Assembly (NCBI RefSeq): GCF_020172685.1
Contig: NZ_CP083986.1
Coordinates: 1,767,537 to 1,829,784, forward strand
Direction of reading: 5' to 3'
Source of the DNA: [Mycobacterium] nativiensis
Lineage (GTDB): Bacteria; Actinomycetota; Actinomycetes; Mycobacteriales; Mycobacteriaceae
Length of the DNA stretch: 62,248 nt
Below, one piece after another: positions 48,049 to 57,179 of this stretch. The translations under genes and the position numbers were made by a program. How positions within the stretch are numbered: position 1 is the first letter of the stretch; the number at the start of each line of letters is the position of its first letter. Under the pieces are notes generated by a model. The model had not been told where the DNA came from. It saw only the letters and a list, made by a program, of their open reading frames with translations, and searched no databases.

Positions 48049-48948
48049 TCAGTGCAGCAGAGAGTCGGCGAGCAGGCCGCTGACCATCGACTCGATGGTG
48101 TTCTCGATCGACGACGCCAGGGTGGCGGTCACCGATGCGACGGCCTGGGTGCGGAAGCGCACCAGCATGCCGATCAGCTCGGCGATCTCGGTGTCGGCCG
48201 GCAACGGTGCACCGGGCTGGATTCTGGTCAGGACGTGTTCGGCGCCGGCCCGCACCAGCATCTGGCTGATCGCGTCGATGTGCGGCAGTGACTGCTCGTA
48301 GAGATCGATGAGCTTGTTGACGGCGATGCCATAGCCACGGACCTCGTTGAACGCCTCGATCAGCTTGGGCCGGGTGATGGTGGCCAGGGAATCGTCAGCC
48401 CCGTCGACACGGATCACCCCGAGTGCCACCAGTCGCCGAAACCCCTGCGGGTCGCCGATCCGCCGCTCCGCCTCGGGACGCGACATGGTTTCGGGCCGCT
48501 CGGTGGTCCAGCTGCCGGCGATCGCGCTCTCCAGGCCCAGAATGTCGCCCAGGTCCTTGCCCTGCTCCCAGGCGCCGATCATCTCTTTGACGTGCGCGAT
48601 CGTGTAACCGCGGTCGAGCATCGAGGTGATCAGGCGCAGCCGGGTCAGGTGCGTGTCGTTGAACAGCGCGATCCGCCCGACCCGCCGTGGCGGCGGCAAC
48701 AGGTCCCGGTCCCGATATACCCGGACGTTGCGGGTGGTGGTGCCGGCCAGCCGGGCCAGGTCGTCGATCCGATATTCCCGGGATGCCGTGTTGCCGCCGG
48801 GGTGGCGCACCACGATCTCGAAAAGTTGGGTCACCGCGGCCTCGATGACCTCGCGGGACTCGCGTCGCACCCGGCGGGGGACCCGCCGCAGGTTCGCCAG
48901 TACGCCGGCGATGGAGTCCGGCCGGGGAGAACGGTCCGGCGTGGTCAT
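48049..48948 (-). CDS. MerR family transcriptional regulator
   Basis: 299-residue regulator. A MerR winged helix-turn-helix lies at about 59-125 (YRIDDLARLAGTTTRNVRVY, then RGYTIAHVKEMI). A long C-terminal helical region without metal-binding cysteines follows, so it probably senses an organic ligand. Its ATG overlaps the monooxygenase stop, making it the last gene of the SDR-diiron-monooxygenase operon and its likely local regulator. A TGACATTAGTCA palindrome at the operon promoter is a candidate site. Confidence 0.87.
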   Translation of the reverse strand: MTTPDRSPRPDSIAGVLANLRRVPRRVRRESREVIEAAVTQLFEIVVRHPGGNTASREYRIDDLARLAGTTTRNVRVYRDRDLLPPPRRVGRIALFNDTHLTRLRLITSMLDRGYTIAHVKEMIGAWEQGKDLGDILGLESAIAGSWTTERPETMSRPEAERRIGDPQGFRRLVALGVIRVDGADDSLATITRPKLIEAFNEVRGYGIAVNKLIDLYEQSLPHIDAISQMLVRAGAEHVLTRIQPGAPLPADTEIAELIGMLVRFRTQAVASVTATLASSIENTIESMVSGLLADSLLH

Positions 48949-50429
48949 GCCACCGCGTGGTAGTCGGCGAGGCGGAAACTGCGCATCTGCCGAAGATACT
49001 GGGTCGCGAAGCCTGGGTACATCGACGCGTTGAAACCGTCCTCGGTCAGATACCAACTGCGGCAGCCCGACATCCACGTCGTCTTGCCCAGCCGCCGCTG
49101 GATCTGCGCATTGTGGCGCCGTTGTACGTCGTCACGCACATCCAGATAGCGCAGGTTCCCGTCGCGGATCGCGCCGACGGCCCGCACCACGTAGTCGAGT
49201 TGGCCTTCCACGTACACCAGCAGTGAGTTGTGGCCCGGCCCGGAGTTGGGGCCGGTCATGAAGAACAGGTTCGGGTAGCCGTGTGCCTGAATGCTTTTGA
49301 AAGCCTGACCGCCGCTGCTCCAGTCGTCGGCCAGTGACCTGCCGCCCAGCCCGGTGACCGGAAACGGCGGGCCGGTCAGGTGCACGTCGTAGCCGGTCGC
49401 GAACACGATGGCGTCGAAGTGGTGTTCCACGCCGTCGCTGGTGCGGATGCCGGCCGGGCTGATCGTGGCGATCGGCCAGTCGATCAGCTTGCAGTTGTCA
49501 CGCTGTAGTGCGGGGTAGTAGTCGCTGGAGATCAGCATGCGTTTGCAGCCCGGGGTGAAGTCCGGGGTGAGTTGCCGGCGCAGCCACGGATCCTTGACGG
49601 TCGCACGCAGATGGGCCTTGCCCAGTTGCGCCACCAGGCCGCTGAGCGGGGTGTTCCACACCAGCGCGGTGGCGCTGGCCTCATGCCCCCAGAACAGCGC
49701 CTGGCGGGCAAGCTGCTGGGCAGCGGGGACTTTGGCGAACAACTCCTGCACGACCGGAGGCATGGCCACGTCCAGGCGGGGGATCACCCAGCCCGGAGTG
49801 CGCTGAAAGACCTTGACGAAACCGGCCTGCTCGACCAATTCCGGGATGATCTGCACCGCGCTGGCGCCGGTGCCGACGACCGCGACCTTCTTGCCGGCGA
49901 AGTCGTAGTCGTGATCCCAGCGGGCGCTGTGGATCTTGTGGCCGGTGTAGGTCTCCAGGCCGCGGATGGCCGGGAAGCTGGAGTCGGGCAGCGGGCCGGA
50001 TGCCAGCACCACGGTGCGGGCCCGAAACTGGGTGGCTCGCCTGCGCCCGGCCGCCACGGCGGTGACTTTCCAGACCCCGGCGCTCTCGTCGAACGTCAGC
50101 CCGGTGACCTCGGTGCCGAACCGGATGTGGCGGCGCAGGTCGAATCGGTCGACCATGTCCTCGATGTGCGCACAGATCTCGCCCGCCGACGGATATGCCC
50201 GCGTCCAGCCGGGGTTGGCGACGAAGGAGAAGGAGTAGAGCAGCGACGGAATGTCGCACGCCGCACCGGGGTAGCTGGTGTCGCGCCAGGTGCCACCGAC
50301 TCGGTCGCTGCGCTCCAGGATGACGATCTCGTCGTCGGCGATGCCGGCCTCGGCCAGCTTGATCGCCGCGCCGATCCCGGTGAAGCCGGCGCCCACGATC
50401 AGCGTCTGATAGACGGGTGCGCGCGCCAT
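48945..50429 (-). CDS. flavin-containing (Baeyer-Villiger type) monooxygenase
   Basis: 494-residue FAD/NADPH monooxygenase. FAD fingerprint GAGFTG is at 13-18, the Baeyer-Villiger signature YTGHKIHSARWD at 161-172, and the NADPH-binding GTGAS at 186-190. It resembles EthA/MymA. These enzymes oxidise ketones or S/N atoms and can activate thioamide prodrugs. The start is one base after the diiron protein stop. The substrate is unknown. Confidence 0.9.
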   Translation of the reverse strand: MARAPVYQTLIVGAGFTGIGAAIKLAEAGIADDEIVILERSDRVGGTWRDTSYPGAACDIPSLLYSFSFVANPGWTRAYPSAGEICAHIEDMVDRFDLRRHIRFGTEVTGLTFDESAGVWKVTAVAAGRRRATQFRARTVVLASGPLPDSSFPAIRGLETYTGHKIHSARWDHDYDFAGKKVAVVGTGASAVQIIPELVEQAGFVKVFQRTPGWVIPRLDVAMPPVVQELFAKVPAAQQLARQALFWGHEASATALVWNTPLSGLVAQLGKAHLRATVKDPWLRRQLTPDFTPGCKRMLISSDYYPALQRDNCKLIDWPIATISPAGIRTSDGVEHHFDAIVFATGYDVHLTGPPFPVTGLGGRSLADDWSSGGQAFKSIQAHGYPNLFFMTGPNSGPGHNSLLVYVEGQLDYVVRAVGAIRDGNLRYLDVRDDVQRRHNAQIQRRLGKTTWMSGCRSWYLTEDGFNASMYPGFATQYLRQMRSFRLADYHAVA

Positions 50430-50430
50430 G

Positions 50431-51351
50431 TCAGGCCGCCGGTTCGTGGGTGAGCTCTTTGAACCAGGTCGGGATGGGCTTGAGCAGCCGCTTGGGGTAG
50501 AAGCCGGACAGCCACACCGCGGGATTGGCCAGCAGGTGATACGGGCTGTCCGGGTTGGCCATCCAGCCCGAGTAGCGCTTGACCACCTGGTAGGCCGGCA
50601 CTCGCCGGGTGTGTTCGCCGCGCTCGCCGAACTGCGTGAAACGCATCAGTGCCGAGTAGAGGCGCTGGGGATCCAGACCCATGCCGATCACCTCGTTGCG
50701 GATCCGGTTGAGCAGCGGGATCGAGATCAGCGCGCCGACGATCAGTGACGGGGAGACGACGGTGCCGACGAACTCGATGGCCAGCCTGCGGGCGTCGGCG
50801 TGTCCGATCATCTCCAGGACTTCGAAACCAACGACGATGTGCCGGGATTCGTCGTTGTTGATCTTCTCGAACACCTGGTGGCAGACCGGATCGTCGACCT
50901 CGTCGAGCAGGAACTTCAGCAGCGCCCCGTCGAGCGCGACTTCCAGCATCGGGATCACCGTGCCCAGCACCGACAGCGGCAGGTCGTCGGCGTAGTCATC
51001 GAGCCACTGCATCGCCAACCGGATGTTGACGTTGGGCTCGGGTATTTCGCCGTCCTCGAGCATGCCCCATCGCTTCATCAGGGCCAGTTCGGCGTTGGCG
51101 TGCCGTTGTTCCTCGGCGTGGAAGTACCGGTAGATCTCGGCCAGCGTCGGGGTGGGCGCCTTGCGTGCCAGGGCGGCGAACCCGCGGGCGCCGATGTTCT
51201 CGATCCAGCACAGGTCGGCCATGAATCTCTTGAGCTTGGGCACCATCTCTGGGCGGATCAGCTCGGCTCCCGTTGCGTCCCAGTCGATGTCGGCCAGCGC
51301 CCACTGCCGATTCTTGATCTTGGCGAGCATGACGTCCATGTCGAGAGCCAT
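50431..51351 (-). CDS. ferritin-like diiron oxygenase-type protein
   Basis: 306-residue helical protein with a complete class I diiron ligand set: Glu51, Glu81-xx-His84, Glu137, Glu168-xx-His171 (in HAEEQRHA and NNDESRHIV). This is the pattern of AurF-like and hydroxylase-type carboxylate diiron enzymes. It probably performs an O2-dependent hydroxylation or N-oxidation within this operon, or detoxifies oxygen species. GGAGA precedes the chosen ATG; an in-frame start 35 codons upstream would overlap the SDR gene. Confidence 0.8.
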   Translation of the reverse strand: MALDMDVMLAKIKNRQWALADIDWDATGAELIRPEMVPKLKRFMADLCWIENIGARGFAALARKAPTPTLAEIYRYFHAEEQRHANAELALMKRWGMLEDGEIPEPNVNIRLAMQWLDDYADDLPLSVLGTVIPMLEVALDGALLKFLLDEVDDPVCHQVFEKINNDESRHIVVGFEVLEMIGHADARRLAIEFVGTVVSPSLIVGALISIPLLNRIRNEVIGMGLDPQRLYSALMRFTQFGERGEHTRRVPAYQVVKRYSGWMANPDSPYHLLANPAVWLSGFYPKRLLKPIPTWFKELTHEPAA

Positions 51352-51362
51352 CTGATTCTCCT

Positions 51363-52220
51363 TCAGTCGGTCCGCCCGGGCAGTGCCGTGCTGGCACGGA
51401 ATGCCAGCCCGACTGTTCGGGTGAATGTCTCCGGCGCGAAACGTTTGATGCTCCAACCGATTTTGGCGTCCAGCTGCGGCATGCAGTACAGACCGCCGCG
51501 GTCATTGGTGTCCAGGCAGTCGCGGGCGACCCGGTCGGCGGACAGCCCGGTCCAGCGCATCAGCAGGTTCGCGGCCTCGCTGGATTGCGCGGTGATGCGG
51601 CCGGATTCGACGATATTGGTCTTGACGAACGTCGGGCACAGCACGGTGACACCGATTCCGGTACCGGACAATTCGGCCGCCAAGGTCTCCGACAGGGACA
51701 GCACGCCGGCCTTGCTGACGTTGTAGGCCGCCATCTCCGGGGCGGCGCCGAACGACGCGGCTGAGGCGACGTTGATGATCCCGCGGGGTTGTTCGGATCC
51801 CGCCTCGCGCAGGATCGGGGTGAACACGTGGCAGCCGTGGATCGGGCCCCACAGGTTGATGCCCAGGATCCAGTTCCAGTCGTCCAGCGCCATCTCGCCG
51901 ATCGGCTGCCCGCCGGCGCCGACGCCGGCGTTGTTGATCACCAGGGTGGGCGAGTGGCCGAACCAGGCCCGCGCGGCTTCGGCCAGCGCGGCGACATCGT
52001 CGAGCTGCGAGACGTCGCAGTGCACGGCGGTGGCGCGACCACCCGCGGCGGTGATGGCGCCAACGGTGCCCTGGGCCGCGTCATCGTCGATGTCGCTGCA
52101 GACCACAGCGCTGCCGCGGCGGGCGAGTTCGATGGCGAATGCGGCGCCGATGCCGCTTCCGGCCCCGGTGACCACCGCGCAGGCGTCGTGGCTGCGTTTC
52201 GGCGATCGCCCGAAGATCAT
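51363..52220 (-). CDS. short-chain dehydrogenase/reductase
   Basis: 285-residue SDR. Cofactor loop TGAGSGIG is at 18-25, NNAG at 96-99, and the catalytic Ser153, Tyr166 and Lys170 are all present. First gene of the operon SDR, diiron protein, monooxygenase, MerR. It probably interconverts an alcohol and a ketone, which would supply or consume the monooxygenase substrate. The promoter is about six bases upstream. Confidence 0.9.
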   Translation of the reverse strand: MIFGRSPKRSHDACAVVTGAGSGIGAAFAIELARRGSAVVCSDIDDDAAQGTVGAITAAGGRATAVHCDVSQLDDVAALAEAARAWFGHSPTLVINNAGVGAGGQPIGEMALDDWNWILGINLWGPIHGCHVFTPILREAGSEQPRGIINVASAASFGAAPEMAAYNVSKAGVLSLSETLAAELSGTGIGVTVLCPTFVKTNIVESGRITAQSSEAANLLMRWTGLSADRVARDCLDTNDRGGLYCMPQLDAKIGWSIKRFAPETFTRTVGLAFRASTALPGRTD

Positions 52221-52227
52221 GGGACTG

Positions 52228-52256
52228 AGCTAACAGCCAATGGTGACATTAGTCAA
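52228..52256 (-). promoter_or_regulatory. promoter and palindrome of the SDR operon
   Basis: On the minus strand TTGACT, 17 bases, TTAGCT. The -35 lies within TGAC-ATTA-GTCA (52244-52255), a perfect palindrome and candidate MerR or other repressor site. Confidence 0.6.
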
Positions 52257-52266
52257 TGGCAATGTT

Positions 52267-52308
52267 GTAGAGCCGGGTCCGGGCCGTTGGGCCCGAACCC
52301 GGCTCTAC
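52267..52308 (-). terminator. terminator of the GjpA-like gene
   Basis: Long hairpin: outer 12-bp perfect stem (GTAGAGCCGGGT and complement), one mismatch, inner 6-bp stem, loop GTTG. Located 30 bases beyond the stop codon. Confidence 0.75.
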
Positions 52309-52337
52309 GTCCCGCGCGAGTACGCGCAGGGTTATCG

Positions 52338-53291
52338 CTAGGCGAAGAGTCCGCTCACCCAGTCGAAGTCGAACAGGTTGGCGCCGGCGAGCGCGTCACC
52401 CAGGTCCGGGTCGATCGGGACCTCGACATCGGGCACCGGCAGGTTCATGGTCAGCGCGTTGGCGATCATCTCGGGCAGGATCCGGAACATGTAGTCGATC
52501 GGGCCGTCCTCGGTCAGGAAGCCCACCAGCGGTGCGTGGACGGTGTCCGAGCCGTCCTGCGGGTCCCACGGCACGTATCCGTTGAGGAAGGCGTCCAACG
52601 GATTCTGCGCCACGTGGTCACCGGTGTCGGTGAACTGGTCGCTCAGCGCATACATGGCGCTGATCGACGGGCTCATCATCGCCTCGGCCATGCCCTTCCA
52701 CGTGCTGTAGTCGCCGAAGACGTCCTGGACATTGGCCCAGTCGCGCAGCATGGCGCTGCTCAGGCCGAAGATGCCGGCGACCTCTTCGGTCTCGCCGCGG
52801 GGGGTGTGGTCGAACAGCGGCTGGAAGACGTTCTGCATGTTGAACAGCATGTCTTTGTTGATCAGGTTGAACGCCTCGGTGGCGTTCCCGTCCTGCAGGT
52901 ACTGGTTGACCAACGGCAGGAGGGCCTCCAGGCCCAGGGCGGCGCCGTGCCCCGACCAGATCCCCTCGACACCCGCCATCGATGCCTCGAGGCTGTTCTT
53001 GGCGATGTCGCCGTAGTGGCCGAAGAGTTCGCCGACGGCCGTTCCGATCGGGTTCGGGCCCGACAGCAGGTCCATCAGGGCGTCCATGTTCTCCGAGGTC
53101 GTGGCGGTGAGCTGCACGTCGGACTGGTGTGCGTCCAGGGAGATGATCGGTGCGACCGGGTTGATGGCGATCACGCCTGCGGCGGCCACGGCGACCCCGG
53201 CGGCCAGCACCAGGTTGGTGCGGCTGGTCGGCACAAAGTCGGATACGGTGCCGCGATCGGGGGTCGATCCCGCGGCAAGGGCGAGCTGCAT
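52338..53291 (-). CDS. GjpA-like secreted or outer-membrane protein under IdeR control
   Basis: 317-residue exported protein. The N-terminus has a hydrophobic helix (NLVLAAGVAVAAAGVIAINP, about 26-45). It leads to the segment VQLTA typical of the mycobacterial proteins annotated as porin GjpA and relatives. The rest is acidic and helical with no known catalytic motif (GPNPIGTAVGELFGHYGDIA, FLNGYVPWDPQDGSD). AAGGAG sits five bases before the ATG. Two IdeR boxes lie upstream, shared with the divergent mbtL operon, so a role in iron or siderophore passage through the outer membrane is inferred. A strong terminator follows. Confidence 0.75.
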   Translation of the reverse strand: MQLALAAGSTPDRGTVSDFVPTSRTNLVLAAGVAVAAAGVIAINPVAPIISLDAHQSDVQLTATTSENMDALMDLLSGPNPIGTAVGELFGHYGDIAKNSLEASMAGVEGIWSGHGAALGLEALLPLVNQYLQDGNATEAFNLINKDMLFNMQNVFQPLFDHTPRGETEEVAGIFGLSSAMLRDWANVQDVFGDYSTWKGMAEAMMSPSISAMYALSDQFTDTGDHVAQNPLDAFLNGYVPWDPQDGSDTVHAPLVGFLTEDGPIDYMFRILPEMIANALTMNLPVPDVEVPIDPDLGDALAGANLFDFDWVSGLFA

Positions 53292-53373
53292 TGCTTCTCC
53301 TTATGGTGACCTCATCTGGCATGAGGTTGTTTTAATGTGGAACGCGGGCCAACCTTAACCAGACGCTTCTGCG

Positions 53374-53392
53374 CTAGGCAAGCCTTACCTAA
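53374..53392 (-). promoter_or_regulatory. IdeR iron box 1 (GjpA-like side)
   Basis: Minus strand TTAGGTAAGGCTTGCCTAG, 15 of 19 matches to the iron-box consensus, about 80 bases before the GjpA-like start. Confidence 0.75.
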
Positions 53393-53414
53393 CCGTGTGT
53401 CACGCATCACAAAG

Positions 53415-53433
53415 TAGGGTAAGGCTAACCTTA
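53415..53433 (+). promoter_or_regulatory. IdeR iron box 2 (mbtL side)
   Basis: TAGGGTAAGGCTAACCTTA, 15 of 19 matches, ending seven bases before the mbtL ATG. The centres of the two boxes are 41 bases apart, so IdeR dimers bound at both could repress in both directions. Confidence 0.8.
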
Positions 53434-53440
53434 CTTCGCG

Positions 53441-53722
53441 ATGTCGTGTAGCGTCCCTCCGGTGAGTTCGTCGCCATCTGATGCTGTCGGTAGTGCACTG
53501 CGCGAGATCCTGCGAGACGACCTGAATGTCGACCTCAGCCGGGTCACCCCGGAGTCGAGGTTGGTCGACGAAGTCGGCCTGGACTCGGTGGCATTCGCGA
53601 TCGGCATGGTTGCCATCGAGGACCGGCTCGGCGTGGCGCTGTCCGAGGAAGACCTGCTGAACTGCGACACGGTCGGTGACCTCGAGGCCGCGATCCGGGC
53701 GAAAGCCCCCGCCGACGCGTGA
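53441..53722 (+). CDS. mbtL: mycobactin acyl carrier protein MbtL
   Basis: 93-residue acyl carrier protein. The phosphopantetheine serine is Ser49 in GLDSVAF. It carries the lipid chain destined for the mycobactin lysine. The ATG lies just after the IdeR box and probably starts a leaderless mRNA; a GTG seven codons in is the alternative. It is followed by mbtM with GTGA overlap, as in Rv1344-Rv1345. Confidence 0.92.
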   Translation: MSCSVPPVSSSPSDAVGSALREILRDDLNVDLSRVTPESRLVDEVGLDSVAFAIGMVAIEDRLGVALSEEDLLNCDTVGDLEAAIRAKAPADA

Positions 53723-55296
53723 GCGTGCTGGCTGGGGCCCTGACCCGGGCGATGACCGCCTCGGACCAGGATCTGGTGATCTTCGACCAGGGCAGCGGCA
53801 CGTGGCAGCGACACCCCTGGGCGCAGGTGCACTCGCGCGCGCAGAGCGTGGCCGCCAGGGTGCTCGACACGGACCGATCCGGCGCGGTCGGCCTGGTCGG
53901 AGACCCGACCGTGGAGCTGGTCGCCGCCATTCAGGGGGCCTGGCTGGCCGGACGTCCGGTTTCGATCCTGCCCGGTCCGGTACGCGGCGCCGACCCGCAG
54001 CAGTGGGCGCGGGCGACGCTGAACCGGTTCGCCGGAATCGGAGTCGACACGGTTTTCAGCCACACTGCCTCGCTGCAGCTGCTCAGTGAGACCGACTCCG
54101 GTGTCGGGGTGCATGACGTCGCCGCCGTCGCCACCGAGCGTTCGGCTGCCTTCACGCCGGTGGCCGCCGCGCCGGATGCGCCGGCGGTGCTGCAGGGCAC
54201 GGCCGGATCGACCGGAACGCCGCGCACCGCGCAGCTGTCGCCGGCCGCGGTGCTGGCCAACATCAGCGGGCTGCTGGCGCACGTGGAACTGGACGTGTCC
54301 GAAGACGCCGGCTGCTCCTGGCTGCCGCTCTACCACGACATGGGCCTGACCTTCTTCCTCAGCGGCGCGCTGTCCGGGGTGCCGTTGTGGCTGGCGCCCA
54401 CCGCGGCGTTCGCCGCCTCGCCGTTCCGCTGGCTGACCTGGCTGCACGAGAGCGCCGCCACCCTGACCGCGGCCCCCAACTTCGCCTACAGCGTGCTCGG
54501 CAAGTACGCGCGCCGCATCCCCGACGTCGACCTGAGCCGGGTGCGGGTGGCGATCAACGGGGGAGAACCCGTCGACTGTGCCGCCCTGGAGCGCTTCGTC
54601 GCCGAGCTGGCCAAGTTCGGATTCGCCCCGGGTGCGGTCACGCCGTCCTACGGGCTGGCCGAGGCCACCTGCGCGGTGACCGCGCCACGTCCGGGCACCG
54701 GCCTGTTGTACGACGAAGTCACCGGCGCCGCAACCGATTCCCCGGTGCGTCGGCACGCGATCCTGGGTGTGCCGATCCCCGGCATGCAGGTGCGTGTCGC
54801 GCCGACGACCGGACACGGCGCCGACCAGCCCGGCCGCGATGTCGGCGAGATCGAGATCCGCGGCACCTCGATGATGTCGGGTTACATCGGCGAACCCGCG
54901 CATGACCCCGACACCTGGTTCGCCACCGGCGACCTGGGCTATCTCACCGACGACGGCCTGGTGGTCTGCGGCCGGGCCAAGGAGATCATCACGGTGGCCG
55001 GCCGCAACGTGTTCCCGACCGAGATCGAACGGGTGGCCGCCGAGATCCGCGGCGTGCGGGAGGGTGCGGTGGTCGCGGTCGGCACCGACGATGAGCGTCC
55101 CGCTCTGGTGGTCGTTGCCGAGTTCCGCGGCCGGGACGAGGCCGGCGCCCGCAGTGACCTGATCTCCCGGGTGGCGTCGGAATGCGGGGTGGTGCCCGCC
55201 AAGGTGGTGTTCCTGGCGCCCGGCTCGCTACCGCGGACGTCTTCGGGCAAGCTGCGGCGCATCGAGGTCAAACAGAACATGGAGGTGCTGAGTTGA
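53719..55296 (+). CDS. mbtM: long-chain fatty acyl-AMP ligase MbtM
   Basis: 525-residue adenylate-forming ligase (FadD33). It activates a fatty acid as acyl-AMP and loads it on MbtL. The P-loop-like core [27 protein letters not shown] and the hinge region [19 protein letters not shown] (in part) fit acyl-AMP ligases. GTG start overlaps mbtL. Confidence 0.93.
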   Translation: MSVLAGALTRAMTASDQDLVIFDQGSGTWQRHPWAQVHSRAQSVAARVLDTDRSGAVGLVGDPTVELVAAIQGAWLAGRPVSILPGPVRGADPQQWARATLNRFAGIGVDTVFSHTASLQLLSETDSGVGVHDVAAVATERSAAFTPVAAAPDAPAVLQGTAGSTGTPRTAQLSPAAVLANISGLLAHVELDVSEDAGCSWLPLYHDMGLTFFLSGALSGVPLWLAPTAAFAASPFRWLTWLHESAATLTAAPNFAYSVLGKYARRIPDVDLSRVRVAINGGEPVDCAALERFVAELAKFGFAPGAVTPSYGLAEATCAVTAPRPGTGLLYDEVTGAATDSPVRRHAILGVPIPGMQVRVAPTTGHGADQPGRDVGEIEIRGTSMMSGYIGEPAHDPDTWFATGDLGYLTDDGLVVCGRAKEIITVAGRNVFPTEIERVAAEIRGVREGAVVAVGTDDERPALVVVAEFRGRDEAGARSDLISRVASECGVVPAKVVFLAPGSLPRTSSGKLRRIEVKQNMEVLS

Positions 55297-56462
55297 CTTC
55301 GGACTCTGGGGGGCTCGACGCCTACCGGGCACTGCTCGACGAAGCCTTCGACCAGCAGGTCGCCGACTGGACCGTCGAAGCCGAAGCGACCGAACGCTTT
55401 CCGCGCGCCCTGATCGAACACCTGGGTCGCACCGGAGTGTTCGCGGGCAAGTGGGACAACGGTCAGCATCCCGACGTCGCCAAGCTGGTGGCGCTGGCCT
55501 CGAAGCTGGGACGGCTGCGCTCGGCCGGAATCGGAGTCGGCGTGAGCCTGCACGATTCGGCGATCGCGATCCTGCGCCGGTTCGGACGATCCGAGTACCT
55601 GCAGGGCATCTGCGAGCAGGCCATCGCTGGTGAGGCGGTGCTGTGCATCGGGGCGTCCGAGGAATCCGGTGGTTCGGATCTGCAGATCGTTGAGACCGAA
55701 GTCCGTTCCGCGCGCGAGGGATTCGAGATCCGCGGCCGAAAGAAGTTCGTCTCGCTGTCGCCGATCGCCGACCACATCATCGTGGTGGCCCGCGGCGTCG
55801 ACCATGACGCGAACAGCCGGCACGGCAACGTCCTGGTGATCGCAGTGCCGACCGCGCAGGTGAAGGTGTGTGAGCCCTACCGCAAGGTCGGCGCCGGGCC
55901 GCTTGACACCGCCGCGGTCGAGATCGACACCTGGGTGCCGGCCGACGCTCTGATCGCCCGCCCGGGCACCGGCCTGGCCGCCATCTCCTGGGGGTTGGCG
56001 CACGAACGCATGTCGATCGCCGGGCAGGTCGCGTCGTCGAGCCAGCTGGTGCTGGGGCTCACCCACGCCCGGATGATGCGCCGCCGCCAGTTCGGTGCCA
56101 CCCTGTTCGAACACCAGGCGTTGCGAATGCGGGTCGCCGACCTGCAGGCTCGGGTCGACCTGCTTCGCCACGCGCTCAACGGCATTGCCGCCGAAGGACG
56201 CCTGGACCTGCGCGCAGCCGCGGCGATCAAGGTCACCGCGGCCCGGCTGGGCGAAGAAGTGTTCTCCGAGTGCATGCACATCTTCGGCGGCTCCGGCTAC
56301 CTGGTGGATGAGACACCGATCGGGCGCTGGTGGCGCGACATGAAGCTGGCCCGGGTGGGCGGTGGCACCGACGAGGTGCTCTGGGAGCTGGTGGCCGCCG
56401 GGATGCGCCCCGACTACGACGGCTACGCCGAGTTGTTCGACAGCGGGTCGTCGTCGGGGTAG
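55293..56462 (+). CDS. mbtN: mycobactin acyl-ACP dehydrogenase MbtN
   Basis: 389-residue acyl-CoA-dehydrogenase fold protein (FadE14). It introduces the cis double bond into the acyl chain on MbtL. FAD and substrate segments: [41 protein letters not shown]. The TTG start overlaps the mbtM stop and has GGAGG a few bases ahead. Its 3' end overlaps the convergent mbtK by 40 bases. Confidence 0.92.
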   Translation: MTSDSGGLDAYRALLDEAFDQQVADWTVEAEATERFPRALIEHLGRTGVFAGKWDNGQHPDVAKLVALASKLGRLRSAGIGVGVSLHDSAIAILRRFGRSEYLQGICEQAIAGEAVLCIGASEESGGSDLQIVETEVRSAREGFEIRGRKKFVSLSPIADHIIVVARGVDHDANSRHGNVLVIAVPTAQVKVCEPYRKVGAGPLDTAAVEIDTWVPADALIARPGTGLAAISWGLAHERMSIAGQVASSSQLVLGLTHARMMRRRQFGATLFEHQALRMRVADLQARVDLLRHALNGIAAEGRLDLRAAAAIKVTAARLGEEVFSECMHIFGGSGYLVDETPIGRWWRDMKLARVGGGTDEVLWELVAAGMRPDYDGYAELFDSGSSSG

Positions 56463-57052
56463 CGCAGCACCGCGTAAAGCGCCATCTTGCGATAACCCAT
56501 GTCGTGTTCGCCGAGGAAGGCGCCGCCCACATACTCGGCCAGTCGACGCATCGCCGTGTTGCGGTACTCGGGTTCGAACATCATCCGCCGGCACCGCTGT
56601 TCGAAGTCGAACGCGCTGGCCATGACCCGTGGTAGCAGGATCGCCGCGAACCCCCGATTGACCGCCGCGATGTCAGCGACGGCCCCGTGCATACCCAGAT
56701 CGTACGGGTCGGCGTCGTAGTACTTGGCGATGGAATCCTTTGCGGCCCGGTATAACTCGATATAGCCGCTGTCTTGTCCGTGCCGGCTGACGATGAGCGG
56801 CCGCGTGTAGCTGCCGGCGACCTGGGCGCTCAGATAGGCGTGCCAGCGCTCCGGTGGCCAGGCGGACTCCCACGTCTGCGCCAGGTGCGGCCGGTTCATC
56901 CATTCGGAGATCATCTCCGCGTCGGCGTCCGGGTCGGCCACCCGGATCGCATAGGGCTCGGCCAGAACCGGAATCGGGGGTGCCGGGACGCGGCGGACCT
57001 CGTCGGAAATATCCGTCAGCTCGCGGTGCAGGATGGTTGCGGCGTCAGTCAT
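56423..57052 (-). CDS. mbtK: mycobactin lysine N6-acyltransferase MbtK
   Basis: 209-residue GNAT-fold acyltransferase (Rv1347c type). It transfers the acyl chain from MbtL to the epsilon-amine of a mycobactin lysine. Conserved segments: [31 protein letters not shown] and [17 protein letters not shown]. It converges on mbtN and is divergent from irtA across about 130 bases holding an IdeR box. Confidence 0.93.
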   Translation of the reverse strand: MTDAATILHRELTDISDEVRRVPAPPIPVLAEPYAIRVADPDADAEMISEWMNRPHLAQTWESAWPPERWHAYLSAQVAGSYTRPLIVSRHGQDSGYIELYRAAKDSIAKYYDADPYDLGMHGAVADIAAVNRGFAAILLPRVMASAFDFEQRCRRMMFEPEYRNTAMRRLAEYVGGAFLGEHDMGYRKMALYAVLRYPDDDPLSNNSA

Positions 57053-57091
57053 AACGAGCAGTGAGCCTACCCGAGCGCCTATCCCCGTAAG

Positions 57092-57110
57092 TGAGGGTAG
57101 GGTAACCTAG
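57092..57110 (+). promoter_or_regulatory. IdeR iron box of irtA (and possibly mbtK)
   Basis: TGAGGGTAGGGTAACCTAG matches 15 of 19 consensus positions. It lies 70 bases before irtA and 40 bases before the divergent mbtK start, so both may be iron-repressed. Confidence 0.75.
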
Positions 57111-57179
57111 GTTCGGCTTGCCGGCACGGGCGCCGGGTCCCGTCCCGCGGGATGGGCAACCGTTGGTGAAAGGACCTGG

